Shown: one piece after another, positions 1 through 6,838 of the stretch
How the letters are laid out: every line of letters starts with the position of its first letter
How positions within the stretch are numbered: position 1 is the stretch's first letter
DNA from: Candidatus Poribacteria bacterium
Lineage (GTDB): Bacteria > Poribacteria > WGA-4E > GCA-2687025
Direction: 5' to 3'
Assembly: GCA_028818695.1 (NCBI GenBank)
Contig: JAPPNK010000018.1
Coordinates: 188,151 to 206,648, forward strand
DNA: 18,498 nucleotides
Translations under genes and position numbers: made by a program
Notes under the pieces: model-generated
Seen by the model: only the letters and a program-made list of their open reading frames with translations
Databases searched by the model: none
What the model was told of the DNA's origin: nothing

Positions 1-1497
1 CCGGACGGTGTCATCCCAGCTGCCGCTTGCGATCTTAGATCCGTCCGGGGAATACGCCACCGAAGCGACATCTCTTGTATGTCCTGTGAGCGTTCGTATG
101 TGTCTGCCCGTTTGGGCGTTCCAGATTCGAATCGTTTCGTCGTCGCTGCCGCTTGCAATCTTAGATCCGTCCGGGGAATACGCTACCGAAGTGACATCTC
201 TTGTATGTCCTGTGAGCGTTCGTATGTGGGCGCCGGTTTGGGCGTTCCAGATTCGAATTCTGTTATCGTCACTGCCGCTTGCGATCTTAGAGCCATCCGG
301 GGAATACGCCACCGAAGTGACAAAGCTCCCATGTCCTGTAAGCGTTCGTATATGGGCGCCGGTTTGGGCGTCCCAGATTCGAATCGTTTCGTCGTCACTG
401 CTGCTTGCGATCTTAGAGCCATCCGGGGAATACGCCACCGAAGTGACATTGTCCATGTGCCCTGTGAACATTCGAATGTGCGCGCCTGTTTGGGCGTCCC
501 ATATTCGGACGGTGTCATCCCAGCTGCTGCTTGCGATCTTAGAGCCGTCCGGGGAATACGCTACCGAAGTGACTATATTCGTATGGCCGCCAAGAGTTTG
601 GATCTGCGCGCCAGTTTGGGCGTCCCATATCCGGACGGTGTCGTCCCAGCTGCCGCTTGCGATCTTAGAGCCATCCGGGGAATACGCCACCGAAGTGACT
701 ATACTCGTATGACCGCCAAGAGTTCGGATCAACGCGCCGGTTTCGGGGTTCCATATTTGAATCGTATTGTCGTTGCGACCCCCTGCGATCTCTGAGCCGT
801 CTGGCGAATACGCTACCGAATTGATGTTGTTGTCGTCGCGACCGCTTGCAATCCGTGAGCCGTCCGGCGACCACGCCACCGAATTGACATCGCCCTCATG
901 TCTTGCAAGCGTTTGTATCAGCGCGCCTGTTTGGGCGTCCCAGATTCGAATCGTATTGTCATCGCTTCCGCTTACGATCTGAGATCCGTCTGGCGAATAC
1001 GCCACCGAATTGACATCGTCCTGATGTCTTGTAAGGGTTTGAATCAGCGCGCCTGTTTGGGCGTCCCAGATTCGAATCGTGTCGTCGTCGCTGCCGCTTA
1101 CGATCTGATATCCGTCTGGCGAATACGCCACCGAATTGACATCGTTCTGATGTCTTGCAAGCGTTTGTATCAGCGCGCCGGTTTCGGCGTCCCAGATCCG
1201 CACAGTGTCATCCCAGCTGCCGCTTACGATCTGATATCCGTCCGGCGAATACGCCACAGACTCAACACTGCTCGTATGTCCTGTGAGCGTTCGTATGTGC
1301 GCGCCGGTTTCGGCGTCCCAGATTCGAATCGTTCTATCCAAGCTGCCGCTGGCAATTCGCGAACCATCCGGCGACCACGCGACAGAATTGACCCAGCTCG
1401 TATGCCCGGCAAGCGTTCGTTCCAGTTCCGCTTTCCCCGCCTCTGCAAATAAACTGCCAACCAACGCAATTGCCAAAACCGATCTCAACCAATGCAA
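1..1497 (-). CDS. Exported WD40-repeat (beta-propeller) protein, C-terminus beyond window
   Basis: The minus-strand reading frame is open from 1497 to the left edge (499 codons, no stop). It starts at a TTG preceded by AAGGAG. Residues 1-24 form a signal peptide (LHWLRSVLAIALVGSLFAEA), so the protein is probably exported. The rest is tandem WD40 units of 42 residues (126 nt) with the pattern TLTGHT..V.SVAYSPDG..IASGS.DDT.RIWDAQTG. I count eleven full or nearly full units plus one half unit near residues 210-235, where two units are fused with a 21-residue deficit. WD40 repeats fold into beta-propellers that scaffold protein interactions; no catalytic domain is visible in this part. Neighbouring units are nearly identical, so recent duplication or gene conversion is likely. 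The gene lies 72 bp downstream of pabB in the same direction. Its function is unknown, and a further C-terminal domain may lie outside the window. Confidence 0.9.
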   Translation of the reverse strand, partial: MHWLRSVLAIALVGSLFAEAGKAELERTLAGHTSWVNSVAWSPDGSRIASGSLDRTIRIWDAETGAHIRTLTGHTSSVESVAYSPDGYQIVSGSWDDTVRIWDAETGALIQTLARHQNDVNSVAYSPDGYQIVSGSDDDTIRIWDAQTGALIQTLTRHQDDVNSVAYSPDGSQIVSGSDDNTIRIWDAQTGALIQTLARHEGDVNSVAWSPDGSRIASGRDDNNINSVAYSPDGSEIAGGRNDNTIQIWNPETGALIRTLGGHTSIVTSVAYSPDGSKIASGSWDDTVRIWDAQTGAQIQTLGGHTNIVTSVAYSPDGSKIASSSWDDTVRIWDAQTGAHIRMFTGHMDNVTSVAYSPDGSKIASSSDDETIRIWDAQTGAHIRTLTGHGSFVTSVAYSPDGSKIASGSDDNRIRIWNAQTGAHIRTLTGHTRDVTSVAYSPDGSKIASGSDDETIRIWNAQTGRHIRTLTGHTRDVASVAYSPDGSKIASGSWDDTVR

Positions 1498-1544
1498 TAT
1501 CGCTCTCCTTTTTGGGATGTGTTGTAAACTAGCCTAATATACCG

Positions 1545-1573
1545 CCTATGCCGCCAAGCTGCTATTTTGTCAA
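1545..1573 (-). promoter_or_regulatory. Weak candidate promoter for the WD40 gene
   Basis: On the minus strand, a perfect TTGACA (1573-1568) overlaps the pabB stop codon. It is followed after 17 nt by CATAGG, a poor -10 (3/6). A better-looking TATATT lies slightly downstream but has no -35 at the right distance. The WD40 gene may instead be read through from pabB. Confidence 0.25.
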
Positions 1574-2967
1574 CGCTGACTTTCGCGGGCGTTCAGCGCC
1601 TTCAGCAGCGCGGACGCTTTATGGCGCGTCTCCTCGTATTCGTCTGACGGCGACGAATCGGCGACGATGCCGCTCCCGACGCCCAGCCGCGCCGTCCCGT
1701 TCTGCGCTGTCAAAATGCGTATCGCCACGCTCAGATCGAACGAGCCTGCAAGGTCGAACCAGCCGAGCGCGCCCGTGTAAAAACCGCGCGGCTCCGCCTC
1801 CAGCTCGCGGATGATCTGAACGGCGCGCGACTTCGGCGCCCCCGTGATGGAGCCGCCCGGAAACGCCGCCCGCAGCATATCCTCCGCCGAAGCCCCCGCC
1901 AACGCGACCCCCTCCACCAGCGCCGATGTATGAACAACCGACGCATACGCCTCCGCCTCCCGCAGCTCCGCAGCCCGCACCGATCCGTATTCGCACACGC
2001 GCCCCAGGTCGTTCCGCTCCATGTCGACGATCATGACAAGTTCCGCCGCCTCCTTTTCGCTTGCCATCAGTTCCTGCAGCTGTCCGACGGGGCGCGTGCC
2101 TTTGATGGGGCGCGTTTCTAAGCGGCGCGTCTGGGCGTCAAAACGCAAAAAGCGCTCTGGGGATGAGCTCGCCAGCGTCTGCTCCGCCCCTTCGAGATAC
2201 GCGGCAAACGGCGCAGGGTTGTGTCGGCGGAGGCGCGCATACAGCGGCAAAGCCCCCTCCGTCCATGGCGCTTCTATCATCCGCGCGATGTTGACCTGAT
2301 AGATTTCGCCGCGCTCGATGCGCCGCTGCGCGCTTTCAACCGCCTCGATATACGCCTCCCGCGTCATATTTGAGCGCGCCGCGCGCGGGGCGGGTTCGGG
2401 GTACGGTTCAACCGAGGGGCAGCCCTCCTCAGCGATGCGAACAGCGCGGTCTAGCCATGCGGGGTGCGGCAGGCTGGAGCCGACCGCCCGATAAAAATAG
2501 GTCGCTCCGCGCTGATGGTCAACGGCGGCGGAGGCTGCGTACAGGGCGGCGTCAATGTCGGGCGCTGCCGACTCGTCCGGCAAGTTTTTGGAAAAAGGAT
2601 CGATCAGGCGCGCCATGTCGTATGAAAGGGCGGCAGCCGCTCCGCATTGAAACGGGGCGGGGGTTTCTAAACAGGGGCGGGCGCGGTATCGATTCAGCAT
2701 TTCTTGGAAGGCGCGCAGCGGATGCCGGCGGTAAACGCGGCTCTTGCCGCCCCGCGTTTCTAGAATGCGGCTCCCGTGGGCTAAGAAGGTCGCAAACGGA
2801 TCGACGGCTAGAAAGCTCCATCGGCTTTGTCGGCTTTGCGGGAGGGCGCTCTCAAAGAGGGCGGGGCGGGAGGCTCCCTTCTCAATCAGCGCGCGCAGCA
2901 GACGATACGGGTCAACCGCTCTGGGAACGGAATGGACGCATTCAGCGCGGACTTCGGGGCGGACCAT
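1570..2967 (-). CDS. pabB: Aminodeoxychorismate synthase component I (PabB)
   Basis: This 465-residue chorismate-utilising enzyme converts chorismate and ammonia (from PabA) to 4-amino-4-deoxychorismate for folate synthesis in the cytoplasm. Visible family motifs are PIKGTRPVG (287-295), ERNDLGRVC (317-325), PGGSITGAPK (370-379) and GVGSGIVADSS near 429-439. The Lys in PIKGT (K289) matches the catalytic lysine of PabB, whereas anthranilate synthase TrpE carries PIAGT. This separates the two closely related families. Length agrees with PabB without a fused PabA or PabC, and neither partner is in the window. The ATG at 2967 has GGAG six bases upstream and lies 22 bp after the phytanoyl-dioxygenase stop, so the two are probably co-transcribed. 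Confidence 0.93.
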   Translation of the reverse strand: MVRPEVRAECVHSVPRAVDPYRLLRALIEKGASRPALFESALPQSRQSRWSFLAVDPFATFLAHGSRILETRGGKSRVYRRHPLRAFQEMLNRYRARPCLETPAPFQCGAAAALSYDMARLIDPFSKNLPDESAAPDIDAALYAASAAVDHQRGATYFYRAVGSSLPHPAWLDRAVRIAEEGCPSVEPYPEPAPRAARSNMTREAYIEAVESAQRRIERGEIYQVNIARMIEAPWTEGALPLYARLRRHNPAPFAAYLEGAEQTLASSSPERFLRFDAQTRRLETRPIKGTRPVGQLQELMASEKEAAELVMIVDMERNDLGRVCEYGSVRAAELREAEAYASVVHTSALVEGVALAGASAEDMLRAAFPGGSITGAPKSRAVQIIRELEAEPRGFYTGALGWFDLAGSFDLSVAIRILTAQNGTARLGVGSGIVADSSPSDEYEETRHKASALLKALNARESQR

Positions 2968-2989
2968 GACCCGCTCCGTTCAAGGGGGG

Positions 2990-3775
2990 TCAGCTCTCAA
3001 AGTGCGGGCGGGAGTGGCTTGCCTGCATCGCGGTTCCTTCGCGCTGATAGCGGCAATCCATCGACAAGCGGATATACGGCGAGCGGTTCAGCAGCCCCTG
3101 ATGCGCGGTGAGGCTGTGGAAGATGAGCGCGCCGCCCTGTTGAAAGGAGGAGCGGCGCCAGTCTAGACCTTCCGCCGTTTCGTCTGAAATGCCGGCAAAA
3201 CGGGAGCGCTCCGCGACCTGATGCGGCAGCGGCCCGAGCGTGTGGGAGCCGCGCGCCGCCGCCAGCCCGCCGACCTGATCGTCCATCTCCATCAACGGCA
3301 GCCAGGCGGAATAGGTGTCATGAGCGCCGCGAATATACCAGAAATCTTGATGCGGCAGCACAATGTCGTACGGGTCGAAAGGGTATTTGACGCGGCAGAT
3401 CTTGCGCGTATGCACATGCACATGTCCGTCGATGAGTCGCGACATGACCTCCATGAGCGCCGGCTCCCGCGCGAGCGCTTCGAACGATTCCAGCTTGTTG
3501 ATTTCCAGATGAAACTGAAGCAGCGCCTCGCGCCCGGGCGGGTCGCCGCCTTTGTAGACGCCTTTTTCTAGCGGCGCGTCCTCGTCCAGCAGCCCGTAAC
3601 GCCGCAGAATGCGCAGAATGTCAAGGCGCAGCCGCTCAACAGACTCAACCTGGAGCAGCCTCGGAAAGAAGAGATACCCGTCTTGGCGCATCCGCCGGCG
3701 CAGCTCGGCGGGGCGGTCAACCAGCTCGGAAGCGTCATGGAACGGCTTGAACGGCGTTGCGGCGGCGATGCTCAT
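2990..3775 (-). CDS. Phytanoyl-CoA dioxygenase (PhyH) family protein
   Basis: This is a predicted Fe(II)/2-oxoglutarate-dependent oxygenase of about 261 residues. The facial triad is visible as H142-x-D144 (PHQDFW) and H225 (TAHQG), with R236 (YIRLS) as the likely 2-oxoglutarate-binding arginine. The N-terminal DGYLFFPRLL segment is typical of the family. Members hydroxylate varied small molecules, and the substrate cannot be read from the sequence. I chose the ATG at 3775, with GGAA nine bases upstream. A longer frame begins at a TTG at 3841 (283 residues), whose nearest GGGAG is 14 bases away, so the added 22 residues are less likely. The gene sits between the ferredoxin tandem and pabB. 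Its partner electron donor, if any, is unknown. Confidence 0.85.
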   Translation of the reverse strand: MSIAAATPFKPFHDASELVDRPAELRRRMRQDGYLFFPRLLQVESVERLRLDILRILRRYGLLDEDAPLEKGVYKGGDPPGREALLQFHLEINKLESFEALAREPALMEVMSRLIDGHVHVHTRKICRVKYPFDPYDIVLPHQDFWYIRGAHDTYSAWLPLMEMDDQVGGLAAARGSHTLGPLPHQVAERSRFAGISDETAEGLDWRRSSFQQGGALIFHSLTAHQGLLNRSPYIRLSMDCRYQREGTAMQASHSRPHFES

Positions 3776-3871
3776 GGGCGCAAATTCCGGTGTGGTTCGC
3801 AGATCAAAAGAGGCGAACCGCGCCGCGCCCCGCCGGTTCAACGCGAAGCGCGGCGCTCCCTAGCAAGCGGC

Positions 3872-4108
3872 TTATTCTTCGAAGAAAGCCGCGTTCTTCT
3901 CAATGTAATCGAGCCACTGGTCAGGAACGGCGTCCTCTTCAAAGATCGCCTCCACAGGGCATTCCGGTTCGCAGACAGCGCAGTCGATACATTCGTCAGG
4001 ATGAATGTAGTACTGGTCCTCGCCTTCATGGATGCAGTCGACGGGGCAGACATCCACGCATGCGGAATCTTTCACATCAATGCACGGCTCAACGATGATA
4101 AAGGCCAT
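3872..4108 (-). CDS. 7Fe (3Fe-4S/4Fe-4S) ferredoxin, paralogue 1
   Basis: This 78-residue low-potential electron carrier resembles Thermus and Azotobacter FdI-type ferredoxins. Cysteines are C9-x7-C17-x3-C21-P and C40-x2-C43-x2-C46-x3-C50-P. The N-terminal set lacks the middle Cys of an 8Fe ferredoxin (Val at 12). By family knowledge C9, C17 and C50 hold a [3Fe-4S] cluster, and C21, C40, C43 and C46 a [4Fe-4S] cluster. C25 corresponds to the free cysteine near the cluster in FdI. The tail [11 protein letters not shown] is conserved with Thermus ferredoxin. The ATG at 4108 follows GGGAG at 5 bases; a longer in-frame extension to 4141 lacks support. It is last in a tandem of three ferredoxin genes and has its own promoter-like sequence. 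Confidence 0.92.
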   Translation of the reverse strand: MAFIIVEPCIDVKDSACVDVCPVDCIHEGEDQYYIHPDECIDCAVCEPECPVEAIFEEDAVPDQWLDYIEKNAAFFEE

Positions 4109-4146
4109 GGTCGCTCCCTTGCTGTGTCGCTTATGTGGCAACTATC

Positions 4147-4155
4147 ATTATAGCA
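4147..4155 (-). promoter_or_regulatory. Extended -10 promoter for ferredoxin paralogue 1
   Basis: The minus strand reads TGCTATAAT, an extended -10 (TGn plus perfect TATAAT). Transcription would begin near 4140, about 32 nt before the ATG at 4108. No good -35 is seen at 17 nt (CTGAAT), as is usual for extended -10 promoters. It lies in the 63-bp gap after ferredoxin 2, so the last gene of the tandem could be expressed independently. Confidence 0.45.
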
Positions 4156-4171
4156 CATCCTGCGGCTCGAT

Positions 4172-4489
4172 TCAGGATTTTTTGTAGAAGCTGTCGCGCC
4201 GCTTGTTCAGCTCCTTTAGCCATTCAGGCTCCGAGTCCGGAACATCCAGCGTATCGTCCATGAAAAATCGGCGGCTTTTTTCGATGTATCCAAGCCATTT
4301 TTCCGGCAACGATTTGTCCTCGTAGATCGCTTCGACGGGGCATTCCGGCTCGCACACGCCGCATGACATGCATTCATACGCATCGATGTAGAACTGATCC
4401 TCTCCCTCGTGGATGGCGTCCGGCGCGCAGACTTCGACGCACGCTGAATCTTTCACGCCGATGCAAGGCTCCACAATCACATACGCCAT
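4172..4489 (-). CDS. 7Fe ferredoxin, divergent paralogue 2 with C-terminal tail
   Basis: This 105-residue ferredoxin has the same cysteine frame as its neighbours (C9, C17, C21, C40, C43, C46, C50), so both clusters should form. It departs from the other three copies around the second ligand set: CPVDC becomes CAPDA. The proline after C21 is shifted and the free cysteine at 25 is lost. IHPDECIDC becomes IDAYECMSC. It also has a charged extension of about 26 residues (DVPDSEPEWLKELNKRRDSF) that the paralogues lack. These changes could alter redox potential or partner choice. The ATG at 4489 has AGGAG six bases upstream and lies 30 bp after ferredoxin 3, so an operon is likely. Confidence 0.9.
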   Translation of the reverse strand: MAYVIVEPCIGVKDSACVEVCAPDAIHEGEDQFYIDAYECMSCGVCEPECPVEAIYEDKSLPEKWLGYIEKSRRFFMDDTLDVPDSEPEWLKELNKRRDSFYKKS

Positions 4490-4519
4490 GCGGTTCTCCT
4501 CACAAATCAGCCGTCTCAA

Positions 4520-4756
4520 TCAGTCGTCAAAAAAGGCGCGGTTCTTCTCGATATAGTCAAGCCACTGGTCGGGAACATCATCCTCTTCAAAGATGGCTTC
4601 GACGGGGCATTCCGGGACGCAGAGGGCGCAGTCGATGCATTCATCCGGGTGGATGTAGTACTGATCAGGTCCCTCATAGATGCATTCCACGGGGCATACG
4701 ATAACGCATGCCGAGTCCTTCACATCAATGCACGGCTCCACGATGATAAACGCCAT
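4520..4756 (-). CDS. 7Fe ferredoxin, paralogue 3
   Basis: This 78-residue ferredoxin is nearly the same as paralogue 1, with C9-x7-C17-x3-C21-P, C25, and C40-x2-C43-x2-C46-x3-C50-P. It ends in [18 protein letters not shown]. It should carry one [3Fe-4S] and one [4Fe-4S] cluster and act as a soluble electron carrier. The ATG at 4756 follows GGAGG with a 7-base spacer. The frame is open further upstream to 4930, but that extension overlaps the end of the sigma gene and is not ferredoxin-like. It is first in the tandem of three. A TATACT sequence (4788-4783, minus strand) could be its -10, but there is no convincing -35. Confidence 0.92.
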   Translation of the reverse strand: MAFIIVEPCIDVKDSACVIVCPVECIYEGPDQYYIHPDECIDCALCVPECPVEAIFEEDDVPDQWLDYIEKNRAFFDD

Positions 4757-4825
4757 CTCTTCGCCTCCGAGTTGATTAAGTAAGTATAGCGGGAAGGAGA
4801 GCGTTTGGCGCGGTTTTCTTTTTCG

Positions 4826-4875
4826 GCGCCGCAGCGGACAGGGAACATCGTTTGAAGTCGCCCTGCCCGCGGCGC
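4826..4875. repeat. Imperfect inverted repeat between sigma gene and ferredoxin tandem
   Basis: The arms GCGCCGCAGCGGACAGGG (4826-4843) and CCCTGCCCGCGGCGC (4861-4875) pair over about 15 bases with a 3-base bulge and one mismatch, around a 17-base loop. It lies just past the stop codon of the sigma gene. No T-run follows on either strand, so an intrinsic terminator is not supported. It may be an mRNA 3' stabilising stem or a Rho-related structure. Confidence 0.4.
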
Positions 4876-4889
4876 GCTGAAAACAGCTT

Positions 4890-6248
4890 TTACGGCTCCT
4901 CATGCAGTTCCGGCAGATCAAAATCTTCAAGTCTCTGTGTCATCTCCGACATCGCCTCCCCCATCTTCTCCCGAAGTTCAGGCATCTGCATGATTTTCGC
5001 TCCAAGCTGCTCCTCCGTCAGATCGCCCATCAGCAGATTGCTCAGCTTTGTAGGAGGCTCTGTCTGTTCCATGCCCATCGTTATCAGCAATTCCAATCCT
5101 GGCCCTGATGCAAACGTGTTGACAAAAGAGTCCATCATCTGTCCCGCATTCTCGAAGTTGTTGGAAAGATACTTCATGAGCAGCTTTTCTCTCCGTTCTT
5201 CCAGCTCCATTCCCTGCCGCCGCAATTGCGCGTCCAGGTCGGCGATGCCCTTCACCGAGCTCAGCGTCGCGTCCGCAAACGGAGCCAGTTCGGGCGACCC
5301 CGCTCTCAGCGTATCGGCGTAATCGATCAACTCTTGTATGCCCTCTAAGAGCTCCGTTGAAAAGTCGTCGGGCGCGTCGGCAACCGCTGCCTCGCCGGTT
5401 GAGGCGGTTGCCGTTTCAGCTGTCTCGCCGCTCCCGCTGTTTGAGGGCGTTTCGGAAGTCTGCAAGGCTGCGGCTCCGCTGGCCGTTTCCATTTCCGTTT
5501 CGGCTGAAGAATCTGTCCCGTCTGCAGCTCCGCCGGCATGGACGATCGGCGACTGTTCCTCAACCGTCAGCCCGCGCGCCGAATCGTCCGGCGAACCGCC
5601 GTATTCGATCCAAAGATAGCCGCCCAGCAAGACGAGAATGAGAACGGACGCGACTCCGAGAACGATCTTGGTTGTGTTTGTCATGAGAAGCATTCCTCCA
5701 AATGCTGTTCGTTTCATGTTGGCGAGCGCCAATGCCAACGCGACCTTCATTCCGGTCAACAACTTCCGAAGCTGACGCTTCGCGCGATGCAGACGAAACC
5801 CGACCGCCGAATAGGACAGCCCATGCCGCTCCTGAAGATCGGCGTAAGACTCCTCTTCCATATACCGCCCCTGCAGCAGGTCGCGGTCGATCGGGTTCAG
5901 TCTGTTCATCGCTTGGCGTATCTGGTCGTTCCGTTCCGCCCGTTCCAGCTCGTCATGCGGGTTGCGCATGTCCGGCAGATCGTCCTCTTCCGGCAGCGGC
6001 TCTTCGCGTTTGCGGAAGCCGGCGCGGTTCATCTCGTTCGCCGTGTTCCGCGCGATGCCCGCGATCCACTGCTTCAGCTTGGCGGGATCGCGCAGTTGAG
6101 CGCGGTTCGCATAGACGCGCGCCACCGTCTCTTGGACGAAGTCGTCCAGCTCATTCTGGTTGCGCAGCCGTTTTCTGCCGACGGCGCGGATATGCGCCAT
6201 CTGCTCAAGAACCGTCGCGTCAAAGTTGTTCAGCGGTCGGTCGTTCAT
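4890..6248 (-). CDS. Membrane-tethered ECF sigma factor with extracytoplasmic C-terminal domain
   Basis: A single uninterrupted frame encodes 452 residues. Residues 10-75 match ECF sigma region 2 (DDFVQETVARVYANR...WIAGIARNTANEMNR), and 108-164 match region 4 (LNPIDRDLLQGRYMEEESY..., HRAKRQLRKLL). Where most ECF sigmas end, this one continues into a transmembrane helix at about 193-214. A Ser/Thr/Ala/Glu-rich low-complexity linker (about 220-295) and a helical domain (296-452) follow. The latter contains a D-x-Q-L module (about 320-366) that recurs in the lipoprotein at 10299-11696. By ECF family knowledge it redirects RNA polymerase. The tethered layout suggests release by proteolysis or direct sensing across the membrane; this is inference. 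No anti-sigma gene is adjacent. The ATG at 6248 has AAAGGAG six bases upstream. Confidence 0.88.
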   Translation of the reverse strand: MNDRPLNNFDATVLEQMAHIRAVGRKRLRNQNELDDFVQETVARVYANRAQLRDPAKLKQWIAGIARNTANEMNRAGFRKREEPLPEEDDLPDMRNPHDELERAERNDQIRQAMNRLNPIDRDLLQGRYMEEESYADLQERHGLSYSAVGFRLHRAKRQLRKLLTGMKVALALALANMKRTAFGGMLLMTNTTKIVLGVASVLILVLLGGYLWIEYGGSPDDSARGLTVEEQSPIVHAGGAADGTDSSAETEMETASGAAALQTSETPSNSGSGETAETATASTGEAAVADAPDDFSTELLEGIQELIDYADTLRAGSPELAPFADATLSSVKGIADLDAQLRRQGMELEERREKLLMKYLSNNFENAGQMMDSFVNTFASGPGLELLITMGMEQTEPPTKLSNLLMGDLTEEQLGAKIMQMPELREKMGEAMSEMTQRLEDFDLPELHEEP

Positions 6249-6357
6249 TCAGCGCTCCTTTCGTTCGGCTCTTTGTGGCAGTTTCCCCGCGGATTTTAGC
6301 GCTATTTGCGCATATTTCGCGTTTTACGACAAATTCTTCCGCCCAGCGCCCCTACCT

Positions 6358-6385
6358 ACTATACACTCTCCGTTCGCCTCTTCAA
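6358..6385 (-). promoter_or_regulatory. Candidate promoter of the sigma-fusion gene
   Basis: On the minus strand, TTGAAG (6385-6380) is followed after 16 nt by TATAGT (6363-6358). This predicts a start near 6351 and a 5' leader of about 100 nt before the ATG at 6248. The -10 is good and the -35 moderate. No autoregulatory ECF-type AAC...CGT motif was recognised. Confidence 0.35.
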
Positions 6386-6420
6386 ATCTGCTTCTGGTAT
6401 GCCCTTTAAAAGGAATATAA

Positions 6421-6436
6421 GATTCCCGCTTGCGCG
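6421..6436 (-). repeat. Dispersed hairpin repeat core, copy 1
   Basis: The minus strand reads CGCGCAAGCGGGAATC, identical over 16 nt to 9013-9028 on the plus strand. With flanks it forms a TCCCGC/GCGGGA hairpin. The pattern resembles small dispersed repeats such as neisserial dRS3 (ATTCCC...GGGAAT). It lies downstream of ferredoxin 4. Confidence 0.5.
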
Positions 6437-6601
6437 GGAGGGCGGGATGTGGACCGCGGCGCGTTTCATGTAAAAAATGAATGTCATCGTATATAGAGAC
6501 AGCCCTTTTTCGATGTTGACGCTTGAGTTGGGCAGCGCGCGCTGTATGTGAACGCGGACAGGTTTCTGCCGCCTGTGAATCCCTGCAGGCAGGCGTTGGG
6601 A

Positions 6602-6838
6602 TCAATCTTCGAAGAAGGCGCGGTTTTTTTCGATGTAGGAGAGCCACTCGTCCGGCAGGCCGTTCTCGTCAAAAATCGCCTCAACAGGGCATTCAGGGTC
6701 GCATATCCCGCAGTCGATGCACTCGTCCGGATGAATATAAAACTGATCGGAGCCTTCGTAGATGCAGTCGACGGGGCATACGTCGACGCAGGCGGAATCT
6801 TTCACGTCGATGCAAGGTTCAGCGATCACGAACGCCAT
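6602..6838 (-). CDS. 7Fe ferredoxin, paralogue 4
   Basis: This 78-residue ferredoxin has the same ligand pattern as paralogues 1 and 3 (C9, C17, C21, free C25, C40, C43, C46, C50), with the conserved tail [18 protein letters not shown]. It should carry a [3Fe-4S] and a [4Fe-4S] cluster. It lies apart from the tandem of three, about 1.8 kb upstream of it. It is the last gene of the MDR-Trm112-LOG cluster. Its ATG at 6838 lies inside the 3' end of the LOG gene (20-nt overlap). It is preceded by AAGGAG with a 7-base spacer, so it has its own ribosome site and is probably also coupled to LOG translation. Confidence 0.92.
   Translation of the reverse strand: MAFVIAEPCIDVKDSACVDVCPVDCIYEGSDQFYIHPDECIDCGICDPECPVEAIFDENGLPDEWLSYIEKNRAFFED

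Larger units (their letters stand above)
6249..6601. other. 353-bp intergenic region between ferredoxin 4 and the sigma gene
   Basis: No protein-coding gene is supported here. The region holds the candidate sigma-gene promoter (6358-6385). It also holds a short hairpin repeat, TTCCCGCTTGCGCGGGA (6423-6439), whose core recurs inside the MITE-like element at 9013-9028. Short frames on both strands show no family features and are not called. Confidence 0.6.

Noticed and set aside
8-1452. Long repetitive open frames on the plus strand opposite the WD40 gene
   Set aside because: Because the repeat unit is 126 nt (a multiple of three), all frames stay open. Only the minus strand gives WD40 motifs, a signal peptide and a ribosome site.
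3776-3841. N-terminal extension of the PhyH gene to a TTG at 3841
   Set aside because: GGGAG is 14 bases from the TTG and the extra residues are not family-like. The ATG at 3775 is preferred, though not certain.
4757-4930. N-terminal extension of ferredoxin 3 with cysteines (MKILICRNCM...)
   Set aside because: It overlaps the sigma gene end and the inverted repeat. The ATG at 4756 has a strong GGAGG and matches the start of the other ferredoxins.
6324-6684. Small minus-strand frames in the 353-bp spacer
   Set aside because: They have no ribosome site, no family features and a composition typical of shadow frames.
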